Assembly: GCF_900095185.1 (NCBI RefSeq)
Contig: NZ_LT606948.1
Span: 558,001-622,000, forward strand
Direction of reading: 5' to 3'
Length of the DNA stretch: 64,000 nt
Origin: Polynucleobacter necessarius
Lineage (GTDB): Bacteria > Pseudomonadota > Gammaproteobacteria > Burkholderiales > Burkholderiaceae
Positions 51,748-59,492 of the stretch are shown here, one piece after another. A model generated the notes under the pieces. The model was not told where the DNA came from. It was given only the letters and a program-made list of their open reading frames with translations, and ran no database searches. A program made the translations under genes and the position numbers. The first letter of the stretch is position 1. Each line of letters starts with the position of its first letter.

Positions 51748-51774
51748 TTATAGCCCGGGACACACTGCATCAAA
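51747..51774 (-). promoter_or_regulatory. Promoter of the glycine riboswitch transcript
   Basis: A consensus TATAAT at 51752-51747 lies just before the riboswitch, with TTTGAT at 51774-51769 as a -35 candidate at 16-base spacing. The -10 overlaps the stop of the dehalogenase remnant. Confidence 0.6.
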
Positions 51775-51873
51775 TGCTTGCCCATGACCTGGAAATAGCT
51801 CTTCTGCCAATTCTCCCATTGAATGCACATCAAACAATGTTCCATAGGCATCGAATGCTATGAGCTTATACAT
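51748..51873 (-). pseudogene. N-terminal remnant of a type II haloacid dehalogenase
   Basis: ATG 51873 opens MYKLIAFDAYGTLFDVHSM, the DxYGT nucleophile motif of HAD-family 2-haloacid dehalogenases, continuing LAEELFPGHGQAF to a TAA at 51748. Only 41 of about 225 codons remain. The rest has been replaced by the riboswitch region, pointing to a deletion whose 3' junction lies near 51760. Confidence 0.65.
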
Positions 51874-51966
51874 ACTGTCTCCGGTTTATGAAATTCTATC
51901 GATGTTTAAAACAATACTCTGAAGAGTTAGAAACTAAATTAGACCGCCCGAAAGCGAGCTAATTTA

Positions 51967-52581
51967 TCAGTGGGTGTGGCTCTGATTATTCATTGGCATA
52001 TTTTGCTTCATTTGTTGATACATCTTCTGATGATCCACCATCATTTGTTGATGCATCACGGGATCGCAATGCACATCATCTTTTACACCGTTCATTTGAT
52101 GATTATTTGCCACCTTATAACCAAGAATACTTGGATCGACCATGCCAGCAATCATGGCGATATGTCCAAAGACTAAGAACAAAGCAACACAGATCGCATG
52201 AATTTTTAGCTTGCCCATGTGATCTAGTGCTTTATTCACCAGACCTAACTCTTGAAGAGCAATCCAAATCAAAGGTAATCCAGCGCTTACATATGTGCTA
52301 ACAGCAATAATGTCAATTACTGTTCTCCATGCACCTGCTTTAGCAATTGGAATGACAGCATTGGTGATGATGTAATAAATGATGCCAATAAAGTAAATGC
52401 CTACAGCAATTCCAGCAAAGCGATTAAGGTAATACACAGCCCCATCAAACTTGCGGGTGAACAGCATATATAACTCTGTAATAGCCAAAGTCTCACCCAA
52501 GATTACTGGAATGGCCATAAAAATAATTAAGTTCCAAGACTGGTTGACAGCCAGCAACTCCATGTAGTGAGTCATTCTCAT
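51967..52581 (-). CDS. Integral membrane protein with His/Met-rich C-terminal tail
   Basis: ATG 52581, preceded by GGAGAA, gives a 204-residue protein with about five membrane spans (for example IIFMAIPVILGETLAITELYM, FAGIAVGIYFIGIIYYIIT). The C-terminal 45 residues are rich in His and Met (HQQMMVDHQKMYQQMKQNMP and SHTH), typical of copper or other metal binding. The family is one I know only as hypothetical permeases. With the next upstream gene, also His/Cys-rich and exported, it suggests a metal-handling pair (inference). Frame intact. Confidence 0.65.
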   Translation of the reverse strand: MRMTHYMELLAVNQSWNLIIFMAIPVILGETLAITELYMLFTRKFDGAVYYLNRFAGIAVGIYFIGIIYYIITNAVIPIAKAGAWRTVIDIIAVSTYVSAGLPLIWIALQELGLVNKALDHMGKLKIHAICVALFLVFGHIAMIAGMVDPSILGYKVANNHQMNGVKDDVHCDPVMHQQMMVDHQKMYQQMKQNMPMNNQSHTH

Positions 52582-52627
52582 GAGATTTCTCCAAAAAATT
52601 GCAGTGGCTGGAAGCCACAAAAATTAG

Positions 52628-52966
52628 TTAATGCGTATTAACTAATCTGTCTTGGAGGCTTAAAGATAAAACTTGGAATTGCCTCAATAATGAGTTGAAG
52701 CACCTGAGAAATAAAGTGGTTTGAGAAATCTGGTTGTATGTATTGTGGCCTGTAGATAAGTCAGCCACAAAGCCCAAACAACATTGGCGGTGTGTGTGAT
52801 GGTTAGTTGATTGTGGTGACGTCTCAACATTTACATCACTTTTTGTATGGCAATCATGCTGAGCTACCTGGCCTGCATGGGCCTGTGTCAAGACATTAAT
52901 AGACACAGGCAAGCCACCAGCATGAATCCAGCTGGTAAACAAACTAAAACATAGGGCGATACACAT
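52628..52966 (-). CDS. Exported His/Cys-rich small protein
   Basis: The 112-residue protein has a signal-like start (MCIALCFSLFTSWIHAGGLP) and then a His/Cys-rich part (AQHDCHTKSDV, NHHTHRQCCLGF), resembling DUF2946-like copper-associated proteins. It lies 46 bp before the membrane protein on the same strand. Metal binding is inferred from residue content only. It appears open and complete. Confidence 0.5.
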   Translation of the reverse strand: MCIALCFSLFTSWIHAGGLPVSINVLTQAHAGQVAQHDCHTKSDVNVETSPQSTNHHTHRQCCLGFVADLSTGHNTYNQISQTTLFLRCFNSLLRQFQVLSLSLQDRLVNTH

Positions 52967-53031
52967 GCTTCTTATTATTGCATTCTATGCCCGTTTACTA
53001 GATTTGTCGCTCTAAGAGGTAGCGCCATCAA

Positions 53032-53056
53032 GAAAAACCACCCGAAGGTAGTTTTC
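53032..53056. terminator. Hairpin of the CCACCCGAAGG type
   Basis: AAAAACCACCCGAAGGTAGTTTT is a copy of the CCACC-CGAA-GGTGG hairpin seen after tRNA-Phe, with one mismatch in the stem. It separates the exported His/Cys protein from the lipoprotein remnant. Confidence 0.6.
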
Positions 53057-53095
53057 ATGTTTTTTGTAATTCAGAGTTTTTAAAACTTGCTTAAG

Positions 53096-53394
53096 TTACA
53101 TCTTAATAATCTGCCAAGCACCATCTGAGCGACCGTCTCCAGTCTTATCGCCTGGTTTTGTGTCTTTGGCAGAAAAATATAAAGGCATGCCATTGAAGGC
53201 CAATTGCTTTTTGCCATCATCGCGCGTGATGATTGAGTAGCCACTAGAGACAGCAGGATTACCATCAACCAATAAGGAGGGCTAATTCGTTCCGCACATG
53301 CCATTACAAACTGACTTTCCTGATCCAGCCACATCTTTGCTGAACATATAAAGAGTCATATTATTGTTTCCAGCTACAACACCGTCATTAGACC
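53096..53394 (-). pseudogene. COG4315-type secreted repeat lipoprotein, 5'-truncated with TAG
   Basis: The frame reads GVVAGNNNMTLYMFSKDVAG, VCNGMCGTN, then TAG near 53283, then VDGNPAVSSGYSIITRDDG, FNGMPLYFSAKDTKPGD and GAWQIIKM with TAA at 53096. The YxF-x2-D repeats (LYMFSKD, LYFSAKD) identify the family of predicted secreted proteins with unknown function. The signal peptide is gone; the 5' end is fused to the redoxin remnant at about 53394. Confidence 0.7.
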
Positions 53395-53760
53395 AGGAAC
53401 AGCAGACGCAGTCTTTCTGCCATCTCTTTTTGAGAATCGGTAGTTTGTACACTCAAACCCACAACCTGAGCACTCAATGCTTAAAGCTCTTGAAAGTGAT
53501 CTCTAAAAGAACAGCTCTGAGGGGTACAGCCTCTTGCTCCCGGAATTTGATCCCAGCCCATCGGGAAGTACAACATTGGACTGCCCCGTCATGGGGTAAC
53601 AATAGATTACCAATTTACCTTTGATACCACCAAAATTGATAGTCTGGCCATTGGTAGCTTTTACAGAAACATTGGGCAGTGTCATTCCGCGCAAATGATT
53701 GGTTGAACTATCATCTTGAGGAATTGGCAAGTCTGTTGGGGGCTGGTTTAGATTTGTCAT
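53388..53760 (-). pseudogene. Peroxiredoxin-like (redoxin) gene, truncated and shifted
   Basis: ATG 53760 opens with DSSTNHLRGMTLPNVSVKA and LVIYCYPMTGQ, then a shift near 53570 and a stop. A second frame gives CSFRDHFQEL, TAA, ALSAQVVGLSVQTTDSQKEM before it ends in TAA at 53388. The order matches AhpC/TSA-type redoxins. The catalytic Cys region would fall near the shift. The 3' end is lost at the junction with the lipoprotein remnant. Confidence 0.7.
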
Positions 53761-54321
53761 GGATGAATTCTATCCAAAGTCCGTATAAGCTGCGAGATAA
53801 ATAAAAACACCCACAGGCGGCTTCTTCCTCGTTAGAACTGAGGAGCGAAATCAATAAAGCCAGGGCACTCAAACCCTGCTTTCTGGATTTATATTTTTGT
53901 ATAACCTCTTTTAAATCTGAGTATTCTTCGCACCAAAAGAAACATGCTTTATCGAGTCTTGCTAATAACGCCTCAGCCCCTGGCAAATCATTATTCATTA
54001 ACTTAAGCTCTCCGTAATACTCGAGAGCACCACGATAATCTGGGTCTATTTTCAGCGCAGCTTGATAATATTTTTCCGCACCAGCCAAGTCAGGGGGCTG
54101 TTTTTTACGCGGACAGTATCCAAACAAATTATTCCAATCAGCAGAGTTAGTTTCATTAACGGACCGCAATTGCTGTATTGCTTGATCATATTTTTTATCT
54201 TTAATGCTGACTCTCGCTTCTGTGAGTCATGCTGGCGCTAACGTGGGTGGAACCACATCTGCTGCATATGATGTAGCAATGGTTAAAAGGAACAGCAGAA
54301 CTGCTGGAAGTATTGTTTCAT
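53711..54321 (-). pseudogene. Exported TPR protein, TGA plus 5' shift
   Basis: A signal-like head ILPAVLLFLLTIATSYAADV (54310-54250) leads to TGA at about 54229, then SIKDKKYDQAIQQLRSV and two TPR-like repeats (AEKYYQAALKIDPDYRGALE and GELKLMNNDLPGAEALLARL). An ATG at 54321 is in another frame from the head. The tail from about 53870 to 53711 runs over a terminator-like hairpin and the redoxin start, so the natural stop is probably lost. Confidence 0.65.
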
Positions 54322-54447
54322 TTGACTATCTTTATATGAATCATTTTTTATCTACTGAGCATTCAGTTTATGCTCAAGTGAGACAAATAAAAACTTTCTA
54401 GGCGTTTTATTATTTCAAGTCAACTCAGCACCGCCTCAACTGAAACA

Positions 54448-54816
54448 TCATTCATGCTCTTTAGCCATATTAATGCGACTAATAATCCAGCAAGCTCCCG
54501 CAATCAAAATAATAGCTCCGCTCTCATAGAGCAGTATCGAGGGGTTTCCATTTTTGCCCTGAAGGATAATCAATCTACTCATTGCAGTCATTGCAATAAA
54601 TAAAGGTATTGTTATTGGAATACGATGACTGGCATAAAATGCTGCCAGCATTCCAAGCACCTCAGCATAAATAAACATCAGCAAAAGGTCTTATAACTCA
54701 ACGCGACGATTGCTCATCAGGGAATGAATTTCTTGTCCCATAGCTGCAATAGTAAAAATTGCAATGATGATTAGAAATCATTTTTCGACTAGGCCAATCA
54801 TATTTTTAACGTTCAT
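54448..54816 (-). pseudogene. PsiE-family membrane protein, two in-frame stops
   Basis: ATG 54816 reads MNVKNMIGLVEK, then TGA where Trp is likely, then FLIIIAIFTIAAMGQEIHSL, TAA after RRVEL, then LLLMFIYAEVLGMLAAFYAS and HRIPITIPLFIAMTAMSRL to 54448. All parts remain in one frame of 122 sense or stop codons. PsiE (phosphate-starvation-inducible E) proteins are four-span membrane proteins of uncertain role. Confidence 0.75.
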
Positions 54817-54870
54817 ATATTGACCTTTTAATTTTTGCATTCAACTTGTTGCCCCCTCACTTAAGACGGC

Positions 54871-55011
54871 TTATAACAATGATTGATCGTTGCGATACGT
54901 CCCTTGATGCTCATGATCCTCAAGAAGCTCTTCCTCTAAGGCTCGTCCGGCCTGAGTCCGCTTATATTCTTCGGCAAGATTTTCATTGGGTTGCCCTGGA
55001 TTGTTTTGCAT
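54871..55011 (-). CDS. Possible small hydrophilic protein
   Basis: An open frame of 46 residues, MQNNPGQPNENLAEEYKR and RALEEELLEDHEHQGTY, in an otherwise empty stretch. Its polar, Glu/Gln-rich composition is protein-like, but there is no clear Shine-Dalgarno and I recognise no family. Confidence 0.3.
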   Translation of the reverse strand: MQNNPGQPNENLAEEYKRTQAGRALEEELLEDHEHQGTYRNDQSLL

Positions 55012-55188
55012 TATCCCGGGCTATCGAATAGCCACTGAAGTGTCTATTTATTTAGCGCTTGAGTGGCCTGGAGAGGGCTAATTGATTTATTCTTTAAAAG
55101 GTCATTAATAGAAAGATCATATGAATATAGTGTTTATGTTTCTTCGCGGCAGCATCCAAATTGACCAGAACCAAGTATGCGAAATCTT

Positions 55189-55213
55189 CTTGAATCTATA
55201 GAATAGATTCAAG
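55189..55213. repeat. 11-bp perfect inverted repeat upstream of the cupin gene
   Basis: CTTGAATCTAT and ATAGATTCAAG with loop AGA, ending 31 bp before the cupin ATG. The position fits an operator or a 5' hairpin. The rest of 55032-55188 shows nothing recognisable. Confidence 0.7.
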
Positions 55214-55244
55214 CCAATTAACACGCAAAGAATAAAGCGCCCTC

Positions 55245-55772
55245 ATGCAAGACATTCACTCTATCATCGCCACCCTGGATCTTGAGCCACACCCAGAGGG
55301 AGGCTTCTACCAAGAAATGTATCGATCGAAAACAAGGATTGAGGATTTGTTGGGCGCTAGCAATACAAGTGCCAACACCAGTATTTACTATCTTCTTTCG
55401 GGAAAAGATTTTTCGGCTTGGCATCGTATTACATCCGATGAAACCTGGTGCTTTCACCTTGGGTGTGATGTTCTTATTTATTTTTTTGATAAAAATAAAT
55501 TGCTGCGCACTATGCCAATTGGCACGGCATCAAAGAATTTACAGGTCACGATTCCTGCTCGAACTTGGTTTGCCGCAAAGCCACTAAGTGCAAATGACCT
55601 CTGCTTAGTCAGCTGTGCAGTAGCCCCGGGGTTCGAATTTGATGACTTTGAAATTGCAAAGCGTGAAGAACTCATAAAAGAATTTGGGGCTCGGACGAGA
55701 ACACTCAAATTATTCAAGCCTTCACAAGGACATAGCCTAGCCTCTAAACATAGAATACACTACGCCCAATAA
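55245..55772 (+). CDS. DUF985 cupin-fold protein
   Basis: The 175-residue protein has LEPHPEGGFYQEMYRS at the start, IYYLLSGKDFSAWHRI, and WCFHLGCDVLIYFF, the DUF985/Cupin_5 pattern of a small double-stranded beta-helix. Reaction unknown. The C-terminal 20 or so residues (SQGHSLASKHRIHYAQ) overlap the convergent DMT gene end and extend past the usual family end, so the stop may have shifted. Otherwise intact. Confidence 0.8.
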   Translation: MQDIHSIIATLDLEPHPEGGFYQEMYRSKTRIEDLLGASNTSANTSIYYLLSGKDFSAWHRITSDETWCFHLGCDVLIYFFDKNKLLRTMPIGTASKNLQVTIPARTWFAAKPLSANDLCLVSCAVAPGFEFDDFEIAKREELIKEFGARTRTLKLFKPSQGHSLASKHRIHYAQ

Positions 55773-56096
55773 GCAGAGGCCGGCCCACATGTAATCCGTC
55801 TTAAATGATTCGCCCATATAAAAAACAGCGAATGGCACAAATACACTCAGTGTGATTACTTCTTGCGTACTCTTTAACTGACCCAAGGAAAAGTATTGAA
55901 ATCCAATGCGATTGGCTGGAACCTGAAAAGCATATTCAAATAATGTAATTACCCAACTTGCGAATACGGCAATCCACCAAGGATTAGATGATACATTCTT
56001 CAGATGGGCATACCAAGCAAATGTCATAAAGATATTACAAAGCATCAAACGACCAATAAAAGAGCGTGGGTCAACGAGTTTAGAGAGGGTGATCAT
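55737..56096 (-). CDS. DMT-family small membrane protein (DUF486)
   Basis: A 119-residue, four-span protein: LMLCNIFMTFAWYAHL, WWIAVFASWVITLFEYAFQVP, ANRIGFQYFSLGQLKSTQE and TLSVFVPFAVFYMGE, matching DUF486. The substrate is unknown. It is convergent with the cupin gene (36-bp overlap). It appears intact. Confidence 0.8.
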   Translation of the reverse strand: MITLSKLVDPRSFIGRLMLCNIFMTFAWYAHLKNVSSNPWWIAVFASWVITLFEYAFQVPANRIGFQYFSLGQLKSTQEVITLSVFVPFAVFYMGESFKTDYMWAGLCLLGVVYSMFRG

Positions 56097-56129
56097 TGAT
56101 CAAGACTAACAACTTACCAAAAAAAATAA

Positions 56130-56151
56130 AAAACCACCCGAAGGCGGTTTT
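56130..56151. terminator. CCACCCGAAGG-type hairpin
   Basis: AAAACCACCCGAAGGCGGTTTT, a near-perfect copy of the hairpin downstream of tRNA-Phe, followed 12 bases later by a degenerate tRNA-Phe 3' end. Confidence 0.7.
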
Positions 56152-56163
56152 GGTATTTATAAA

Positions 56164-56187
56164 TGGCCCAGGGCTGAATTGACACGG
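56164..56187 (-). repeat. Degenerate tRNA-Phe 3'-end copy
   Basis: TGGCCCAGGGCTGAATTGACAC aligns with TGGCCCGGGGCGGAATCGAACC at the intact tRNA-Phe 3' end (T-arm and acceptor) and follows the same hairpin in the same order. No other tRNA parts remain. Confidence 0.55.
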
Positions 56188-56216
56188 ATCTGAGAGCGCT
56201 CAAACCTTGAGCTATC

Positions 56217-57322
56217 TTAATAAAAAGCACAAACTGGCAAAAGAATATTGACTGCTATAAACCCAACTCCAATATATCTGAAAGATGCCTTGTCAAGCCT
56301 CAAGGGAAAGTCTGAATCTTTTGTCTGCTGATAACAATAAACCGAAATTAATGATGCAAGCACGCACATGGTGATGGTAAATAAACCTATTGCAGTCACC
56401 ACAAATCTGCCCATCCAAAATACCCGGAGGAGAGCAATAAAGAGTGAGTCATATAAGCATTTGCTACCACACCAAAATATGATGCTGATGGAAAAGCATA
56501 GCGCGATCCGGTCTCAGATAGGTGAATATAAAAACTACAGAAGGTAAGTAATACACCGGCATAAAGCCCAATAAACAGTTGTAAATAAACACCGACACTA
56601 TTGCGCTTAATTATCATTGCATAGTTCTATTCACTATATGTAGTACGTTTGCCCTCCGCAACTTTAGGGTCTCCAGCGCTTGTTTTATAAGTATGTGGCT
56701 TAACTACCGCGCTCATACCAATAATGTCATAACCTGAAATCTTTACGCGAGAGCTGATACCAGACGCTGGATCGGCGATATAGCGCATATGCCTGACATC
56801 ATTTGTTGAGTCCTCAATATCAATATTGAGCATATGGTCATCCAAAGGGACTCGCATTGTATTAAAAACTTTAGTAATTCGGGCAACTACCTTATAAAGC
56901 TCGTAATTGGTACCATCGGGAGCAAAGTAACTATCTTAAAGAGCTTGTTTTTCAATTTTTCCGTCAACAATTCTGAAATATTTTCCAGGGTTAAGGGACT
57001 TTTCGCCCTTCCAGCGAAACCAAAGATAAAAAGTTGGGGTCTAGTAAAAATCTTTGATAGAAAAGGTTTCTATTCCATCTAAGTAAATTCCAACATTAAC
57101 AGACTTAAAGTCTGCGTTGTTAATTGGCAGAGGATCCGGAGGCGTGTTACCAGACTCCACAACATCAGGACTCATCCTTAAAGCATGGTTTCTATTTGAA
57201 ATGTTTTTCTCACCCTGAATAATGTAGATAACTAATATGGCGATCAAGATGTATGTTATGGAAATTCCGAGAGCCCACTTTCTATGAAAGGACTTTTTAT
57301 CAAAGGAACGCAATGCTGACAT
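56217..57322 (-). pseudogene. Pentameric ligand-gated ion channel-like protein, decayed
   Basis: The fragments read in order: N-terminal span WALGISITYILIAILVIYI, beta-rich part NVGIYLDGIETFSIKD, MRVPLDDHMLNIDIEDST and GISSRVKISGYDI, then after a TAG YAMIIKRNSVGVYLQLFIG and three more hydrophobic segments to 56217. An extracellular beta-domain with a (F/V)P-x-D-x-H/Q-type loop, then a pre-M1 IKRNS stretch and four spans, is the layout of Cys-loop/ELIC-type channels. Stops or shifts occur near 57040, 56860, 56627 and 56420. The family call is inference from topology and short motifs. Confidence 0.55.
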
Positions 57323-57473
57323 ATTTATCAGTCTCCAAGTAAGCCGGCTTATATCTGTGCTCTATGTTGAAAGTAGTTTAACTATTTTCAAAATAAGAAC
57401 AATAAACAAGACAGCCAAGCTCATACATCAGGCCACATATTAAAAAATACTCAGAGGTGGTTTTTAATATTTC

Positions 57474-57507
57474 TTGCTGGCCCGGCCGGTGGCGGAATCG
57501 ACCAGGA
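57474..57507 (-). repeat. Degenerate tRNA-Phe 3'-end copy
   Basis: TGGCCCGG, a 5-base insertion (CCGGT), then GGCGGAATCGACCAGG. It follows a partial hairpin (AGAGGTGGTTTTTAAT) and TTTCTTG, exactly as at tRNA-Phe. The rest of the tRNA is absent. Confidence 0.65.
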
Positions 57508-57536
57508 CAGAAGGGGCGCGCTATCCAACTTCAGCT

Positions 57537-57974
57537 TCATGAAAAGTCTCTTATGTATACCGGCAGATCTATTGATGGAGGCCTATAGCCAGACTGGTAA
57601 AACATATCCCTTATATGGCCGCGATGAAGCACTTTGTGATTGAAGACATGAATCAGAATGTCGCCTCTTGTCATTTCACCAGCCCCACCATCAACGAAGC
57701 AAAATTGAATCTTTTCATTGAGCAGTGACTCACTCATAGTGTCGGCATACTGACTATACCAACCGCCTATTTGATTTAACTTATGCGTCAGCAACACTAG
57801 AGAATCTGGCGACTCAGTAGTACGAGACTTAAATCCGTGATCTATTCCAAGTAAATGAGCTCGCCATATTTGGTCAACAATGACAATTTGAGCCAAAGCG
57901 AATGACATTCCCCCAAATGCAGCAGCACGCTGTTTAGCCACCTCGTCAGGTGGCAAAGTAGCAATGGCCCCCAA
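57537..57974 (-). pseudogene. DinB-family protein lacking its N-terminus
   Basis: An open frame of about 145 codons carries VDQIWRAHLLGIDHGFKS, SLLNEKIQFCFVDGGAGEMT and the metal-binding HVFNHKVLHRGHIRDM with RPPSIDLPVYIRD, as in DinB/YfiT-like four-helix proteins. The normal first 30 or so residues with the HxxWAN helix are missing. Upstream in the same frame a TGA joins it to the end of the small membrane protein (IEAINKREK), so a deletion fused two genes. Confidence 0.65.
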
Positions 57975-57989
57975 ACGCAGGTAGTCTGT

Positions 57990-58196
57990 TCACTTTTCCC
58001 GCTTATTAATTGCCTCAATCAATTTGTCATGACGCTTATCAACGTGATCGGCATTTAGAGCTGATACAGCCCAAATAGCAGCTGACATCCATCCAATAAG
58101 CATGAGTTGCAGAGCCACACAAAGGCTTCCAGAAAAAATCTTTTCTCTAAGAAACAAGGAAAGCCAAAACAAAAACATAGCGATAAATATCATCAA
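57990..58196 (-). CDS. Small membrane protein, YqaE/Pmp3-like layout
   Basis: A 68-residue protein with two hydrophobic segments (IFIAMFLFWLSLFL and LQLMLIGWMSAAIWAVSAL) and a charged tail (NADHVDKRHDKLIEAINKRE). It is open from ATG 58196. The family is uncertain; the WMSAAIWA region recalls Pmp3-like proteins only loosely. It ends at the junction with the DinB remnant. Confidence 0.5.
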   Translation of the reverse strand: MMIFIAMFLFWLSLFLREKIFSGSLCVALQLMLIGWMSAAIWAVSALNADHVDKRHDKLIEAINKREK

Positions 58197-58252
58197 TACT
58201 ACTTACATTAATATAGAACTCATAACAATTTAAGCACATTTACTGATTTATT

Positions 58253-58281
58253 GTTGGCCCGAGGCGAAATCGACCAGGGCC
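58253..58281 (-). repeat. Degenerate tRNA-Phe 3'-end copy
   Basis: TTGGCCCGAGGCGAAATCGACCAGG resembles TGGCCCGGGGCGGAATCGAACC at the intact gene and shares the changed ATCGACCAGG ending with the copy at 57474. No hairpin is left beside it. Confidence 0.55.
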
Positions 58282-58351
58282 TGAGGATGTCTGACTCTAC
58301 TCACATGTTCCCCAATACTGTTAAATTATTCATACAAATAAGTGGGGATAT

Positions 58352-58941
58352 ATGCGCCTTTTTGTTGATTCGAAATTCGTTTCACCCTATGCGATGTCGG
58401 CATTCGTAGCCCTCAGAGTTAAGGGGGTGAATATTGAATTAGAAACTATTGATCTGGCTATTTAACAGAACCTCACTGATGACTTTTTTCAAGCCTCAAC
58501 GACAAGCAGAGCGCCCACATTGGTAGATAGTAATTTTTCAATTTCAGAATCTTCGGCAATTGTTGAGCATTTAGAAGATCTACAGCCCGCCCCCAATCTA
58601 TATCCAAAAAGCATTCGAGATCTAGCCAAAGCTCTCAAATACAAGCGTGGTTGAGAAGCGACTTGCTGACTTTGCGACAAGACCGACCGACTGAAGTTAT
58701 CTTCTATAAACCAACTGCCTCAGGGCTTACGCAATCAGGAAAAGTGGCCTCAGAGAAATTAATCAAAATTGCCGACCTGCTATTGAGCGATAAAAGAGCT
58801 AACGTATTTTGGTCTGGGACAATCGCTCATGTTGATCTTGCTTTAATGCTCCATCGCTTAATTTTTAATGGCGATCCAGTCCCGGAGTCATTAAAAACTT
58901 ATGTCGCCCACCATTGGCAATATCCAGCGATTCAAGAATGA
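58352..58941 (+). pseudogene. Glutathione S-transferase, TAA and frameshift
   Basis: ATG 58352 reads MRLFVDSKFVSPYAMSAFVAL and NIELETIDLAI, then TAA, then APTLVDSNFSISESSAIVEHL, which keeps the glutathione-contacting SES/A motif. A shift near 58630 gives AWLRSDLLTLRQDRPTE to a normal end YVAHHWQYPAIQE at 58941. About 197 codons, a normal GST length, so the losses are a stop and an indel. Confidence 0.82.
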
Positions 58942-58977
58942 ATGGCTTTTAAAAGGCCTGTCGAAAATTAGGCAAAT

Positions 58978-59001
58978 AAAAAACCACCCGAAGGTGGTTT
59001 T
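58978..59001 (-). terminator. Terminator of tRNA-Phe
   Basis: AAAACCACC-CGAA-GGTGGTTTT gives a perfect stem downstream of the tRNA 3' end. It is the parent of the similar hairpins at 53032 and 56130. Confidence 0.8.
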
Positions 59002-59010
59002 AGTGTTTCT

Positions 59011-59086
59011 TGGTGGCCCGGGGCGGAATCGAACCACCGACACAAGGATTTTCAATCCTCTGCTCTACCGACTGAGCTACCAGGCC
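59011..59086 (-). tRNA. tRNA-Phe (GAA)
   Basis: The 76-base cloverleaf starts GGCCTGGTAGCTCAGTCGG, has the D-loop GTCGGTAGA, an anticodon stem-loop GAGGATTGAAAATCCTT with anticodon GAA, the T-arm GGTGGTTCGATTCCGCC, and ends with encoded ACCA. Three degenerate copies of its 3' end occur at lower coordinates, on the side where elements integrating at this site would lie. Confidence 0.95.
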
Positions 59087-59492
59087 AAGAAAGAAGATTA
59101 TAAATGCAACTGTCTTGAGGTCACAAAAAGCGTCCTTCAGCACGCTCCGCCTAATTGTTATTAGCTTTTCTAATATGCCCATTTTGACCGGCTTTAATTG
59201 CCAGGCCATTACTTAATCCCCATCCTAATAGCCTTCAAAGCTGATAAAAAGTATTGTCCTTACACTCTTATGACGCTCAGCTATAAAAATTAATTTTCCG
59301 TTTGCACCCCATCACCCGGCACAATCAACACAAGCCTTGTTTCACGCCTATCCCACATTGAGGCCGACAGAACGTAGCGTGAAGAATTCGCCATCTAGGT
59401 AGATAAACAAACGTGAGGGTTATAAAGTGCTTGCAAGACATTACAGCATGCTTATAGTAATTATCACGGCAAATAAACAGGCCTGAAACGGA
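59087..59492. other. Non-coding stretch between tRNA-Phe and the GT25 remnant
   Basis: I see no gene here. It should hold the promoter of tRNA-Phe on the minus strand. No repeat or RNA could be recognised. Confidence 0.5.

Noticed and set aside
53800-53830. CACCCACAGGCGGC as another copy of the tRNA-Phe hairpin
   Set aside because: The stem is mostly mismatched and no tRNA-like sequence follows.
54846-55031. Plus-strand ORF MLPPHLRRLIT of 61 codons
   Set aside because: No ribosome-binding site or family resemblance; the opposite strand gives a more protein-like reading.
59000-59209. Open frame of 69 codons on the minus strand ending [12 protein letters not shown]
   Set aside because: It reads through tRNA-Phe; the [24 protein letters not shown] pattern (here in part) is the classic spurious translation of a tRNA gene.
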